A DNA stretch of 64,000 bases from Cotesia glomerata. Its lineage: Eukaryota > Arthropoda > Insecta > Hymenoptera > Braconidae. The stretch lies in contig NC_058162.1 of the NCBI RefSeq assembly GCF_020080835.1, positions 15,410,122-15,474,121 on the forward strand, in the 5' to 3' direction. Both the position numbers and the translations under genes were made by a program. Positions 45,596 through 58,432 of this stretch are shown in pieces; position 1 is the first letter of the stretch; every line of letters begins with the position of its first letter. The notes under the pieces were generated by a model, which did not search any database, was not told the origin of the DNA, and saw only the letters and a program-made list of their open reading frames with translations.

Positions 45596-45958
45596 AGGTA
45601 GGTCAAAAATATTTTTCCCGGGTAGACATATGACGACATGTCAATATTTATATGGAACCTATATGTGTTGTAGTTAAACGCAGAAATAAATATAACATAT
45701 AAATAGTCTGTACTTGTCCTGTATATATTTAATACAAAGTATTAAAAAAAAATCAATATTATGCAACATGACTAAACGAAATAAGTAACATTGTTCAAAC
45801 TATTTATAACTCAACAAAAAAGTTTATACTATATAAATTTTATTTATTATTTTGTCCAAGTTGATATTAGTTTGCAAACGACTTTATATTCTGTCAACTT
45901 TAATAACTAATAATCATAATTCGGGAAAAAAAAATTATTTTCACTTAATTTGTTACGT
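45596..45958 (-). other. Probable 3' UTR region of the FBXL16-like gene
   Basis: Directly downstream, on the minus strand, of the last coding exon. A minus-strand aataaa lies near 45843 (plus-strand tttatt). The extent is inferred. Confidence 0.4.
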
Positions 45959-46107
45959 TTACTCAATTACTAGACACTTTGGTAAATGCTCTCGTAGATA
46001 ATCAAAAAGTTCTCGTGAGGTACCGGGACAATTCGTTAGTTCTAACTCTTGAAGATGTCGTAGTTGTATTAAACTAGACAGCCCGCTGCTTGTTAACAAA
46101 GGGCAAC
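45959..46107 (-). CDS. FBXL16: Last coding exon of an F-box/LRR protein 16-like host gene
   Basis: The minus strand has a good acceptor (pyrimidine tract then CAG, 46115-46108). Its exon opens in phase 1 and reads 49 codons to TAA (45961-45959). The translation begins CPLLTSSGLSSLIQL, continues with a leucine-rich-repeat strand (LQELELTNCPG) and ends LREHLPKCLVIE. This pattern and the terminal CLVIE match what I know of the end of FBXL16, an F-box/leucine-rich-repeat substrate adaptor family. No coding shadow or TE similarity explains it. Upstream exons must lie to the right, beyond a TE-filled intron or outside the window. I found no further exon. Confidence 0.75.
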
Positions 46108-46110
46108 CTG

Positions 46111-46650
46111 AAAAAAAAATACGAATAATTAGAAAAAAATAATAAATGCTTTAATGACGAAAAGAATTATAAAGTTTAACGAAATAAATAGTCCAAGAAA
46201 TGACTAATACAACCCGTCTACCAAAAACTGACTGAAATTGAAATTCTTAATCTTAATAGAATCACCATTCGTTAAATATTTCATAGATAAAATTAAAAAC
46301 GCAATTTGATCAGCCTTAAGATAAATTTTTAAGAAATAAACTATGTTATTTCAATCGAATGTTCTTCAGAAATAAAAAGACAGAAATTGCAATTTTCACT
46401 ATCTTTAGAAAAATTTTAATGGTTCTTATTTCTAAACTGATTGACTGACTTGCTCATCTTTTAACTCATATCAGGTCATCGTCTGAGAAACATGTGTAGT
46501 AAATTTCGTTAAGATCCTTCAATAACTATAAGCACGATCGCGGCATCAATAATCAAGTAAGGATTAAAAACGCGATTTTAATACCCTAAATTGATTAATT
46601 TTTCAAAAATTTTTATTTGAAATGGTTTCATAAAACTACACAATATTTAT
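46111..46650 (-). other. Intron sequence of the FBXL16-like gene
   Basis: AT-rich, no open frame. It begins with the acceptor polypyrimidine tract of the exon at 45959-46107 and runs into the H repeat copy 3. Intron identity is inferred from that exon. Confidence 0.5.
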
Positions 46651-46798
46651 TTTTTAACTTCCCGCTAAGAAAATTGAAAATTTTCAAAAATCGGGAAGTT
46701 GGTTTTACCCCGTTTTTTGAAAATCAAGTTCTCATCATATCTCGACGTTTTGAGGTCCTAGGAAGCTTCCCCGAACGTTTCCGCGATGATGTCCGTAT
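46651..46798 (-). repeat. H repeat copy 3, right arm
   Basis: Minus-strand copy with the hairpin end (aacttcccgctaag at 46657 in plus orientation). It is followed inward by (GTAT)n/(GT)n at 46797-46870. Confidence 0.85.
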
Positions 46799-46870
46799 GT
46801 ATGTATGTATGTATGTATGTATGTATGTATGTATAAATGTATGTATGTATGTATGTGTGTGTGTGTGTGT

Positions 46871-47422
46871 TTTTTTTTATTTTTTTTTTTTTTTTTTTGA
46901 TCCAGTCCATGTTGTGTCTCACGACACCTACTTCTTGTTACTACTGGTTTCTAATCCCTTTCTGCGATTTTTTTGTTTAAAAGGCGCTGCGCGTAGGTTG
47001 CGACAGCTGACCAGTTTTCTTCTTTTGTGATCATGCAGGTTACCAAGCTCTCAGGGGAGAACGTTGTGCCTATTGTTTCTTCGGTGCTGATTCTGTCGTC
47101 CTTCCACCGATCACACTCAAAAAACGTGTGCTCGGCGTTGTCAATTTTGTCTGGGCAGTATTTGCACGTTGGTGTGCTGTGCAAACCCATCTTGAAAAGA
47201 TAGGCATTGAACTGCCCATATCCCGTCAATAGCTGGGTCAGGAAGAAGTCCGTGTCCTCGTGCTTTCGAGAAAGCCAGACGTTGATGTTTTTGACATCAT
47301 TCACAGCGAATGGTTTTGGGAACCATTCTTGACGAGTCAGAACGACTATCTCGGTTTTGTGCTTGGCGAGTTTCAGGTGGTGTTTATCGAGCCAAGTCTT
47401 GACGGTATCAATTTCCCAGCAA
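46871..47422 (-). mobile_element. F2 element, copy 2
   Basis: Same 5' junction and same internal deletion as copy 1. The 3' end is shorter: the A-tail follows ggactggatc, about 230 bp earlier than in copy 1. A C-terminal ORF2 remnant (47304-46951) has the CKYC...H...C motif. Confidence 0.85.
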
Positions 47423-47444
47423 TGTATGTATGTGTGTGTGTGTG
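47423..47444. repeat. (GT)n/(GTAT)n microsatellite joining F2 and D
   Basis: Short tract where element D loses its 3' end and F2 begins. Confidence 0.9.
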
Positions 47445-49970
47445 CTCCGCGTCTTCATTGATTCCTGGGCAGGACGGGCACTCCGGTGAATCATCATGCT
47501 TGAAGCGGTGAAGATACGTCCGAAAACATCCATGTCCTGACAAAAACTGCGTCAGATAGTAATTGACCTTGCCATGACTTCGGTTTAGCCAAACGTCGAT
47601 CTTCGGTATGAGACGGTGTGTCCATCTCCCTGTTGTCGCGGCGTCCCACTGCGATTGCCATCGTGCGATGCTGTTCTGCCGTTCTTCAGCTCTGAGTTCC
47701 TCGGCACTTTGTGTGGTTGTCCTCTTTCGTTGGTAAAGGTTCCGTCTTTCCTCAGCTAGGACTCTGAGCGGCAAAGTTCCGGAAATAACACACACTGCTT
47801 CCTCTGATATTGTTCGAAAGGCGCTTGCAACTCGTAGGGCACTCATACGATATATTGGTCCAGCTTTTCTCCATGAATCTTGCACCTCCAGTGGGTCAGC
47901 CCAAATGTATATTCCGTAGGTGAGCACCGATGTGACTACTGATGACAATAGTAGCCTCCTGCTCTGCTTTGGGCCTCCGACGTTCGGTATCAATCGTGCG
48001 AGACTAGCTCTTACTACTGACGCTTCCGTACAGACGTGTTCCACTTGCTTGGCGACGATAGCTACCAGTTTGACACATCTTGGAAGCTTCAGTCTCAGGA
48101 GCCCGTCATACATGATATTCCACAGAAGTGGACCAAGAACAGAGCCCTGTGGCACACCACTGGTTATATCATACTCTTTCGGACCATTCTTTGTATCGTA
48201 TTTCAGCACTCTATCTGTAAAATAGCTAATAACTAGTCTGCGAAGATATGTTGGCACGTTCTTCTCGTCGAGAGCTTGCATGATGCAGTCCCAATTAGCG
48301 GAATTGAAAGCATTTTTGATGTCCAAGGCAGCCACCAGGCAGTACTTCTTCGTTCCACCCTTCCATCTAGTTCCTGCGATTGCCTCTTTGGCCGTATTAA
48401 CAACCAGGTTGATCGCGTCCAGGGTTGATCGTCCTTTCCGGAATCCATACTGGTTGTCTGCCAAGAGTGGGTCGACTACTGCATCTATTCGCTAATGGAT
48501 GATACGCTCAAATATCTTACCCGCCGTATCTAGCATGCAGAGTGGTCGGTAAGATGACGGTTCTTCTGGCGGTTTCTTTCCTTTAGGTAAAAGTACTAAC
48601 CGTTGCTGTTTCCACTTACGAGGAAAAGTCCCCTCCTTGAGGCATGCGTTGTAAGCGTCTAGAAATAATGTTGGTGCTGCCTTTATGATGGTTTTCAAGG
48701 CTATATTAGGAATTTCGTCCAATCCCGGCGCTTTATTATTTCCTACCCGATTACAGGCCTCCAACAATTCTTCTTCAGTGACAGGTGGAATGTCGTCCAG
48801 TTCATCTTGCGTTGACTGATAATTGAGACTGTGTTGCTGTGGAAACAGCGCAGTGACGATTTTCTGAAGGAGTTGGGGACACGTAGGTGACGGCATTTGT
48901 TGTTTCTTCAGGTGCGTCATGACCACCTTATACGGCCGACCCCACACGTCTTTGTCGACCTCGTATATGAGCTCTTTCCAGCATCTTCCTTTGCTCTCTT
49001 TTATGGCCTTATTAAGTTCACGACGAGCTTTTTTGTACTCTGCGATCAGCACTGCAGAGTTAGGTCGTTGATAGCCACGCTGAAATATTCTTCTCTTTCG
49101 ATGACACTCTTTACGGAGGTTGCTGATATGATCATTCCACCAGTGTACCGCAGGTCTTGAATTCTTAACACGTTTGCGAGGCATACTGGCATCACAAGCT
49201 TGTATTACTCGCATCATCAGGGCCTTAGTATGTTCTTCTGCACATCCAGTCTCTATCGGATCACTATCGAGGGCTGTTAGCAATACTTCGGGGTCAAAAG
49301 ATTTTACCTTCCAACCGACGGTGTTAAATTGCTTGATAGGCTCCCTGAGGTTCTGGTCGTTTGACGTTTCCCAGAGTATCGCATAATGGTCACTGGCAGT
49401 GTAGATGTCCAGTACCTTCCAGTTAGTGTTACCTTTAGCAAGGCTGGTACTGACAAAAGTGACGTCTACAATCGAGCTTGCGTCACCTTTGGTGTAGGTC
49501 AGCGTGTCACCACTGTTGAGCAAGACTACATCTAGTGTAGAAGGAGCTTCTAGCAGCTCTATTGCTCGTGCATTAGTCTGCTTACTGCCCCAGTCCACTG
49601 CCCAGGCGTTAAAGTCCCCGGCTATCGCCACTGGATGATGTTTCTTCGCGTCCTCGGTCAGTCGATCCAATAAGTTAGTAAACTCAGCAATTGAAAGGCT
49701 AGGTGGTGCGTAGCAGCTGTAAAAACGGATGCCATCTACTGATGCTGCTACAAAGCCAGCGCTGCCATTGGTAGCTACATTCTGGAAAGGGAGCTTACCA
49801 CAAGCCCAGATCACAGCTTTCGTGGTGATATCCGTCTCCCAAGGTTGTCCAGCTAAATGATTATATGGCTCCGATAAAAGCACAACGTCGAGCTTTAATT
49901 CCCGTACTGTCTGCATAAGCAGGTCATGCGCAGCTTCGCAGTGATTGATGTTAAGCTGCAGTATCCTCAT
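47445..49970 (-). pseudogene. Retrotransposon D ORF2, nonsense codon, YADD deleted
   Basis: The ATG at 49970 opens the endonuclease (AGDFNAWAVDWGS). A TAG at 48494-48492 replaces the CAG of other copies. The RT then has FGFRKGRST-type and ALDIKNAFNS blocks, but after LVA the frame jumps to IVAKQVEHV. This removes about 85 codons, including the catalytic YADD, so RT activity is impossible. It ends by running into the microsatellite, losing the last 80 or so codons. Confidence 0.9.
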
Positions 49971-51321
49971 GTTCGTTTATTTGTCAGCTTCTGGAGTGCG
50001 TCTTGGAAGACTGGGCATCGGCCAGAACCAGACCGGTGAGCAGTGTCCTGAGAGCTAGGTTTTTCCGCACATAATGCACATTTCACTTTATTTGGGCATT
50101 GAGCAGCTTGATGACCTGTTCGCCCACATTTGATGCAAAGCCCAGATCGGTCGACTTCGCTTTAAATTGGGCAGTAGTGTGCCCAAAGTGCCAGCACTTA
50201 TAGCATCGTAGTGGTGTCTTAACTGCTCTGACACGGCAATTTACCCAGCCAATCCTTATTTTGCCTGTCTTTCCGAGTATCTTCTGCACTACTGCTGCTG
50301 GCAATCGTACCGAAGCAGTTTGAGTACCTCTGTAGGCCGGACGAATTTTAATGACATCTTTAGGTATTTCGTAGTCATTTCCAGCTGCCTCTTGTAAGGC
50401 CTTCCGGACATCGTCTTTAGTGGTTTCGTCGTCAATGTCCCGGATTTCAAGCTGTTCCTTTGGGCCTTTACAGATGACTTGCGCTTCTTCTTTAAGGATG
50501 CTCTTGATGGTCTTCAGCAAAGCTTGTCCTTTGTCTGCGGTCTTTCTGGAAAGCGTAATGAGCATATTCCCATCATTCGTCTTTTGAACCTTGTCAACGA
50601 CGTCACGGGTCTGATCTGGTGGGACATCTTTTTTAATCCGACGCAGTATCTCGGCATATTTTGCTTTCTCAACGGGTCGAATAATTAAGGCATCTGGTTT
50701 GGTGAATTTTCGCGGTTTTTTCCGCTTAGGCTCCGGCCGACATTTGTTCACCGGTTGTTTTGGTAACCGCACTCTCGCTTGCTCCTTCTTCTCCTTCTTG
50801 GATTGGACCTTCTGCCATTCATTCACCTTTTTTTTTCCAGCGTTCTGCACTACCGTGTTTTTCGGAGGGCTTGGTTTCAGGTCCTTTTTCTTCACAACTT
50901 GGCTGATCGTTGGGTCGGGAGAAGATCGATCTTTCCTCTTAGTTGACTTGCTGCTAGTTCTGCTTCTGTCTTTCGCGACTGATTCACCGTCACCTTCGGC
51001 TCCAGTGTCCATTGCTTCTTCATTCACGACAGTTGCTTGAATGCTTCTCTCCGGTGTAGTGCGAGAAGTGCGTCGTACTGTTAAACGCCATTCTTCATCA
51101 AGTTTCTTGAATCTCTGGAGGGCATTGGCTACGCTGGTCGTCTTGGTCTTAATCTCCTTGTGGATATTGACCTTAGATTGGATGAAGTCATTTAGCTCAC
51201 TGGTCAGCTTTTCAAGGCGTTCCAACACTTGCGACCGCTTCATTTCAGCGCTTGCTTCAATCGTTGCTTGTTGGGCATGAGGCCTGTTTTCACTATTGTT
51301 GTTTTAATGAATTTTACTCAT
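49967..51321 (-). pseudogene. Retrotransposon D ORF1 (gag-like), early stop and frameshift
   Basis: The ATG (51321-51319) is followed by TAA at codon 6, where copy A reads a Glu codon. From there the frame is open to the first zinc knuckle. A one-base loss near 50166 turns CYKCWHFGHTTAQC into a shifted reading that stops at 50083. The linker contains the Lys/Pro-rich region that is broken by deletions in copy A. The stop overlaps the ORF2 start in ATGA (49970-49967). Confidence 0.88.
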
Positions 51322-51821
51322 ACTTTTAAATTCACCAGCGCATCGTACGGAGTAGAGCGGGTTGTCATAACTAGGAACGGGTGTACCCTCAAAGATAGTA
51401 CTCCTACCCCAGTTCCCTGAGGCAGAGCCGACACTTAGCCAGTCCCGGAATACACGGACGGACTAGACTCGCTCGGAGTGGTGAAGATTCCGATCTCTAA
51501 CACTCACTGCGTACTTCCTGATCAAGGCCCGAAGTGGCTGGCTCCTGATTCACTGCTGCAACTTACACCTCGGCAGAGCAAGCTCACATCAGTCGTGGCC
51601 TGCATCGTCAGAAACTACGACACGAGGTTCCGGTCACTCCCAGTGGGTCACAGCAGGAAACGATCGTCTTGTTAGGTCAGTTAGTGTGACCAACCCATTA
51701 AAGGGGAGTTTTGTCCACGGCTCGTATTTTATTTGGCTCCTACCCTCTGTACCAGGTACAGCGAGCGTTCTCCCATCCGCTACGGGGAGACGCGCCTGGT
51801 AGCAGTTTCTCCTCTGCCCCA

Positions 51822-51837
51822 AGTGTGTGTGTGTGTG

Positions 51838-51886
<49 letters not shown>

Positions 51887-51949
51887 ATGTATGTGTATGT
51901 ATGTGTGTGTGTATGTATGTATGTGTGTGCGTGTATGTATGTATGTGAC
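51822..51949. repeat. (GT)n/(GTAT)n microsatellite, 5' flank of D
   Basis: Mixed GT and GTAT repeats (CA/CATA on the element strand). Confidence 0.95.
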
Positions 51950-52545
51950 CCTCATAACTTTTGAACGGCTTGACCGATTTCTTCGCGGTTGGCGCCATTC
52001 GAAAGGGCTTTACCAAACTTAGATTTTGGACATATTTTGGACCAATTCGAAACCCGTAGATTTTGAGAAATCTCAAAAAAACTACAAAAAAAATTTTTCT
52101 GAAATCAGCTCTTAAGATAAAAAAAAACACGTCGATCGCCGCCAGCCCGGTCGAAATCGGTTGATTCGTTCGTGAGTTATCGTTGTCGAAAGAAAACCAT
52201 AAAAAGTGTCTTTTCGGAATCACTCCGAAATTCCTAGTTCGATATTCATACTCAACTGAATTCCTACTCAAAGATTCTTCCTGAGGCTTTAAAAATTGCG
52301 TTGAATGCTGCCAACCGCGTGAAAATCGGTTTATTCATTCAAAAGTTATTGCGGTTTGAAAATTCAAAAAGTTGTGTTTGATTAAACTACTATTAGAGTT
52401 TTGAGCTCGAAGAGCTCAAAATGACACAAAAATCATATTTTGAGCTTAAAGAGCTCAAAAACGTAATGTGTAATTTTGAGCGCTTAAGTACAAAATGAGC
52501 GGGAAGTTGCACGAGTGGCCTTTAGGGTCAACCGTCGTCCTAGTT
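51947..52545 (-). repeat. H repeat copy 3, left arm
   Basis: Reverse orientation. It ends at 52530-52545 with the complement of aggacgacggttgaccct, next to a long T-run. The gagctc palindromes are at 52395-52460. With 46651-46798 it brackets F2 and D. Confidence 0.85.
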
Positions 52546-52781
52546 TTTTTTTTTTTTTTTTTTTTTTCAACACTTGAATACTTTAATTTTACATTTCATA
52601 ATATATACAGCAAGCAATATTAATAATTCTAAACTTTTTGATTGATTCTTTATTTTTAGAAAAAAAGAAAAAAATAAGCTACTCAAAAATATTCTATTGT
52701 GAACGCAGTACCGAAAGTATGTTGAAAACCCGCGGTTTCTCAATAACAGCGCGAGGAGCTCGGGTCCCACCAGCTGCCAGC

Positions 52782-52821
52782 ATGCCTCGATTAGCTATCC
52801 TTGTCGCACTTACGGCTGCAA
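52782..52821 (+). CDS. Possible first coding exon encoding a signal peptide
   Basis: The ATG at 52782 (context gccagcATGc) gives MPRLAILVALTAA, a classical signal-peptide shape, followed by a splice donor gcaa/GTAAGA at 52822. An in-frame upstream ATG lies at 52719. The R-family retrotransposon at 52850 would then lie in intron 1. No later exon is seen, so this is a candidate only. It could be a chance open frame. Confidence 0.3.
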
Positions 52822-52849
52822 GTAAGACTTTTTGTCGTACTTATTTGTA

Positions 52850-53300
52850 TCTGAGCAAGGCCTCGTGACGTTGTCAAAATTATTTGGCAACGCAGGTAAG
52901 CTCAAAGATTCGGAGACTAGATTAGACAGACGATCGAACGAGACTCTAATTGTAAGGGGGGACAAGTGTTATGGCTCAAACAGGTCTTACGGCTGTACCT
53001 CCCCGCATGGGCCCCGCTGGTAACTGGTCGGGTTGTCATTATATTACCGATCAGGTTAACGCAGTCGTTGAATGGGTTGATACAGTTAACTGAGTACGAG
53101 GACAGATTGACATTAAATTCAACTCAATTCACATCTGTCCTATGATAGCGTCAATGCTTGAGGGCAGGGTTTTTCCTTGCCAGCAAACTTGGCTGTGTAT
53201 TTCCTATGTGAGGGTAGGATAGATATACGTGCGTGTATAGCTCTTTTGAGCCCAGGAAACGGCCTCTTCGGAGGTAGGCGAAAGCCTCACCATATATTCT
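52850..53300 (+). mobile_element. Family R element, 3' fragment with 14-15 bp target duplication
   Basis: Flanked by tcgtacttatttgta at 52835-52849 and 53301-53315. The last 110 bp (tatagctcttttgagcccag, aacggcctcttcggaggtag, then ending caccatatattct) equal the reverse complement of 23786-23900. There is no poly(A) tail. It contains only 3' UTR-type sequence, with no ORF. Confidence 0.85.
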
Positions 53301-53315
53301 TCGTACTTATTTGTA

Positions 53316-53580
53316 AACTTTACTCACATCTGGTAATTGTTTACAAAAACTAAATTCGTCTGACGATTTGCAGGTATTTTTGAAACCACCCAATAAATAC
53401 GTGATTTAAATTTCAGATTGCCTAAGGTATAATATTTGGGAATTAAAAAAAAATATATTTGACGAGATCTGGCAATACTTTACAATCGACAAAGTTGTCT
53501 AGGAATTTTTTTTGTATTCTATAAATAATAAATTAAAAGATAAAAAAAAATCAAGTTGTTTAAAAAATTTTTTCGAATTT
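53316..53580. other. Spacer
   Basis: AT-rich, nothing recognised. Confidence 0.35.
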
Positions 53581-53727
53581 TCAATTTCCCGTTAAGAAAA
53601 TTGAAAATTTTCAAAAATCGGGAAGTTATTGGTTTTATCCCGTTTTACAAAAATCGAGTTTTCATCAGATCTCGACGTTTTAAGGTCACTGGAAGCCCTG
53701 ACTATTCCCGCGATGGTGTCCGTGCGG

Positions 53728-53728
<1 letters not shown>
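53581..53728 (-). repeat. H repeat, isolated right arm
   Basis: Minus-strand right arm (plus strand ttcccgttaagaaaattgaa to gatggtgtccgtgcgg). It is followed by (TA)n at 53729-53813 in place of CA, and no left arm follows. Confidence 0.8.

Positions 53729-53813
<85 letters not shown>
53729..53813. repeat. (TA)n microsatellite
   Basis: Almost pure TA repeats. No R1-clade insertion is present in it. Confidence 0.95.
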
Positions 53814-53819
<6 letters not shown>

Positions 53820-54303
53820 GTATATACTAGCGGACCCGACAGGCGTTGTCCTGTACACACGTCTTAAATTTATAAATTTTAGGAATGAGCTTGTATAGTT
53901 AAAAACATCATTAGTTAAAAATATGCAATGAGCATTCCTCAATAAATAATATTTTTGAAAATATAAGCCCATTCTGATTTTATACTCATCGAGACCTTTC
54001 ATTTGAGTACCCACATGAATTTTTATCTATATCTTATATATATGATATTTATGAAATATATAAAATACATGAAAAATTCATGTAGGTTCTCAATTAAATG
54101 AAAGGTCTCGATGAGTGTAACATCAGGATGAGCTAATATCTTTAAAAACGTCAATAATTAATAAATTACATTGTATCTTGTCAACTAATGATATTTTCAA
54201 AGATATAAGCTCATCTCGACATTACACTCATCGAGACCTTTCATTTGAGTACACACATTGATTTTTCATATATTTTATATATTTATATATATTATATATA
54301 TGT

Positions 54304-56527
54304 TGTGACATAAGAAAATTTTTTAAAATTTGAAATTCCGAGTTTAACGATTATTAGGTTGGCTAAGCTGAGGAAAAGCAGAGATTCGACGCGCCTGTGT
54401 CGCCCCAAGCAGCCTCCCGATCAGAAGGACAAGCTCGAGGTAAACTTAGTAAAAGAAAACGCGCCGAATTTAAATTAAAAATTCAAATAAAAAGAATACC
54501 GGAATGAGTGTGAACTATTGTTGAATGCATGAGTGAGTGAGACTAGACTATAGCGATCAGACGACCCGCGAATTTCTACGAGCCATCGACGATCAACGTG
54601 ACATCTGGCCGCGAGGATAGAACGACGAGAAAATTTGAACGGACCAATGACGACGGAGAGCGACCAACAACAAGTATGCGAGGCACCATCTGAACACGAG
54701 GCTGATCACTAATCGAAGTTTCGACCAATCATCGATCGCAACGGAATACTGGACGCATCCCGGAATACAACGGCCGGCTAGAAGAAGCTGTGAGCTGATT
54801 GGATGCGAGTTTTTGGAACGAACCGAAAAGAAAAAGAGCATGGGTTGCCGAGGGGCAGCCATATTAACAAGGAATTCTGATCTGGACGCCGTGACTGTGG
54901 CATCGTGCAGTTCTCTTTTTGATTATTTTTGCTGTTTAATTTTTTTTTTAAATTTGTCGCTGACGTGAGTACAATTGTGTACATTATTGTGAAATATTTT
55001 GTCGAATTGTTTTGGACACTACGACCCCGGACACGCAGTCGCCGAGATACCGACGCTCTTCCGTCAGTTTTGCCACCAACTTCGCCTACTTAGCCCGTAT
55101 CGCCCGGGACGTCTACGGTAGCTGCAGGGTAAGTCTGGTCGCTGTCTTTATTAGCCCCAGGGTGTCATCACCGCGAATTTCGTCGTGTTAAAATAATTTG
55201 TTTATAATTCGAGTTGCACGAAATTAAATAAATTCCGTGCGGTATTTTTGAAGCTTAGTGACGACACTCTGCGGCACGGTACCGTTGAGTCACGTGTTTG
55301 TGTGTGTGGAATTTTTGGTCGGGATTATAAGTACTGTTTACCTACCTCGAGCTTCAAATACCCGACAAAGCGGCTTAGTAAATTGCTTTGTAAAATAAGT
55401 TGACGAATTCGAATACTTCGCATAATTTGTTTTTTTTCTTGTCATTGTTGAACCATTTGACGATTTGAATTATTTTGGATAATTTTGAGATCTTTATTAG
55501 GTTTTTGCGATTGAAATTATTGGTTGAATTTTGCGATTGAAATTATTATATTTTTTAATAAAAAAAAAAAGAGAAGACTTCGTAAATAAATTTTGCTGTT
55601 GCGATTTTTGATAAAGATTTGCGATTGAGATTTTGTTATTAAATTTGGCAATTGAAATTTTTGATAAAATTTTGCGATTGAAATTTTTAATAAAATTTTG
55701 CGATTGGAATAATTATTTCCTTTTTTTAATTTTTGGAATAAATTTTGCGAGTTGAATTAATTATTTGTTTTAAAAATTTTTTTTGAATAAATTTGGCGAG
55801 TTGAATTAATATTTGTTTTGAAAATCTTGGAATAAATTTTGCGAGTTGAATTAATTATTTGTTTTGAAAATTTTGGAATAAATTTTGCGAGTTGAAATAA
55901 TTATTTGTTTTAAAAAATTTTTGAATAAATTTGGCGAGTTGAATTAATTATTTGTTTTAAAAATTTTTTGAATAAATTTGGCGAGTTGAATTAATTATTT
56001 GTTTGAAAATTTTGAATAAATTCGGCGAGTTGAATTAATTAATATTTCTTTTTTATTTTTTTTGCAAGAAAAGACTTTGTAATATTTTTGGTTACTCGAA
56101 TATTTTTTTTGTGTAAATTGTTATATTTTGAAATGTTGAATCATTGCGTTAGTACTAGTTTTGCGTTAGAATTATTTTTGCGTCAAAATAATTTTTGTTA
56201 TTAATGCGACATTGCCGACAGAATATATTTGTTGTTGAATAAACCGTTGTTGGATTAGAATTGCACGCCTCAATTATTTTTTTTAATTGTTGTTGCTCTG
56301 ATTAACCGATCCTATCGTCCAATTTCGATTTCTTTGTCCGTCGATTGCCGTTATTCGATTTTGAATCTCTTCAACACCGACCCGCCGCCCAACGAAGATC
56401 AACAGCGAGATCGACCCGTGGAACATTGAGTTCCTGGCGCCCAACCAAATCTACGAACCAGGTAGGCCAATTAATTTTGTTGACCTGATCCGGTCCTGTC
56501 GACGCCAGTGCCGGAAAAGGCATCACA
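54304..56527. mobile_element. Solo LTR (2.22 kb)
   Basis: Begins TGTGACATAAG and ends GGCATCACA with a 4-bp duplication atgt (54300-54303 and 56528-56531). No retroviral-type ORF lies inside. Near the right end ttcctggcgcccaaccaaat (about 56430) resembles a tRNA primer-binding phrase, so a little internal sequence may be included. A minisatellite fills 55740-56040. Confidence 0.75.
55735..56045. repeat. Minisatellite inside the solo LTR
   Basis: Six or more units of about 45-60 bp, each with gcgagttgaattaattattt then gttttaaaaatttttgaata. A simpler relative (ttttgcgattgaaatttt) precedes it from 55500. Confidence 0.8.
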
Positions 56528-57030
56528 ATGTGTATATAAAAAATATATAAAAAATGCATGTGGGTTCTCAAATGAAAGCTCTTGATGAGTGTAACATCGG
56601 AATGAGCTTATATCGTTAAAAACATCATTAGTTAACAAAATACATTATCATTCGTTAATTATTAATATTTTCGTAAATCTAAGTCCATTACGATTTATAC
56701 CCATCAAGACCTTTCATTTGAGTACCCACATGAATTTTTTCATATATCTTATATACATGATATTTATAAAATATATGAAAAGTGCATGTGGGTACTCAAG
56801 GTCAACAACAATTTATAAATAAAAAATCTATTAAATAAATATTTTCGTGTGGACTGAATTGTGAATCTAAACCATTCTGGAATCCACCGGAAGACACACA
56901 AAAAAATTCTTAAAAATCGGTCCAGCCGTTTAGGAGGAGTTCAGTGACAAACACACGCACAGAAGAAATACACGTATAAAAGGATTTCAAAGATATCCGA
57001 GATCAAAGTTCAAAGAATTTATCAAAAAAA

Positions 57031-58255
<1,225 letters not shown>

Positions 58256-58425
58256 CACACACACATACAGACATAGTGACACCCTCGCGGGGATAGTCAG
58301 GGAAGCTTCCTGTGACCTTCAAACGTCGAGATCTGATGAAAACTGGATTTTTGTAAAACGGGGTAAAACCAATAACTTCCCGATTTTTGAAAATCTGAGA
58401 TTTTCTTAGTGGGAAGTTAAAAAAT
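58256..58425 (+). repeat. H repeat copy 4, right arm
   Basis: From acatacagacatagtgacac to agtgggaagttaaaaaa, with the hairpin end slightly mutated. Confidence 0.82.
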
Positions 58426-58432
58426 TTTTTTT

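Larger units (their letters stand above)
47445..51821 (-). mobile_element. R1-clade non-LTR retrotransposon, copy D (3' truncated)
   Basis: The 5' end (minus strand ggcagaggagaaactgctac) follows a CA/CATA tract at 51822-51949. The 3' end breaks at gcggagcac inside the ORF2 zinc motif and joins (CA)n. Upstream of about 48060 it is nearly identical to copy A; downstream it is nearly identical to copy C, and the same F2 variant follows it. The A/C junction carries a deletion. Confidence 0.9.
53822..56995. mobile_element. Dispersed repeat with alternating inverted units, split by a solo LTR
   Basis: Starts tatactagcggacccgacag and ends near gtccagccgtttaggaggag followed by gtgacaaacacacgcac and tataaaaggat, end motifs of a repeat type I have seen in many arthropod genomes; class uncertain. 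Inside, the phrase tcatcgagacctttcatttg and its complement alternate at about 53988, 54090, 54230, 56560 and 56705, so the unit is palindromic. The LTR at 54304-56527 interrupts it. Confidence 0.6.
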
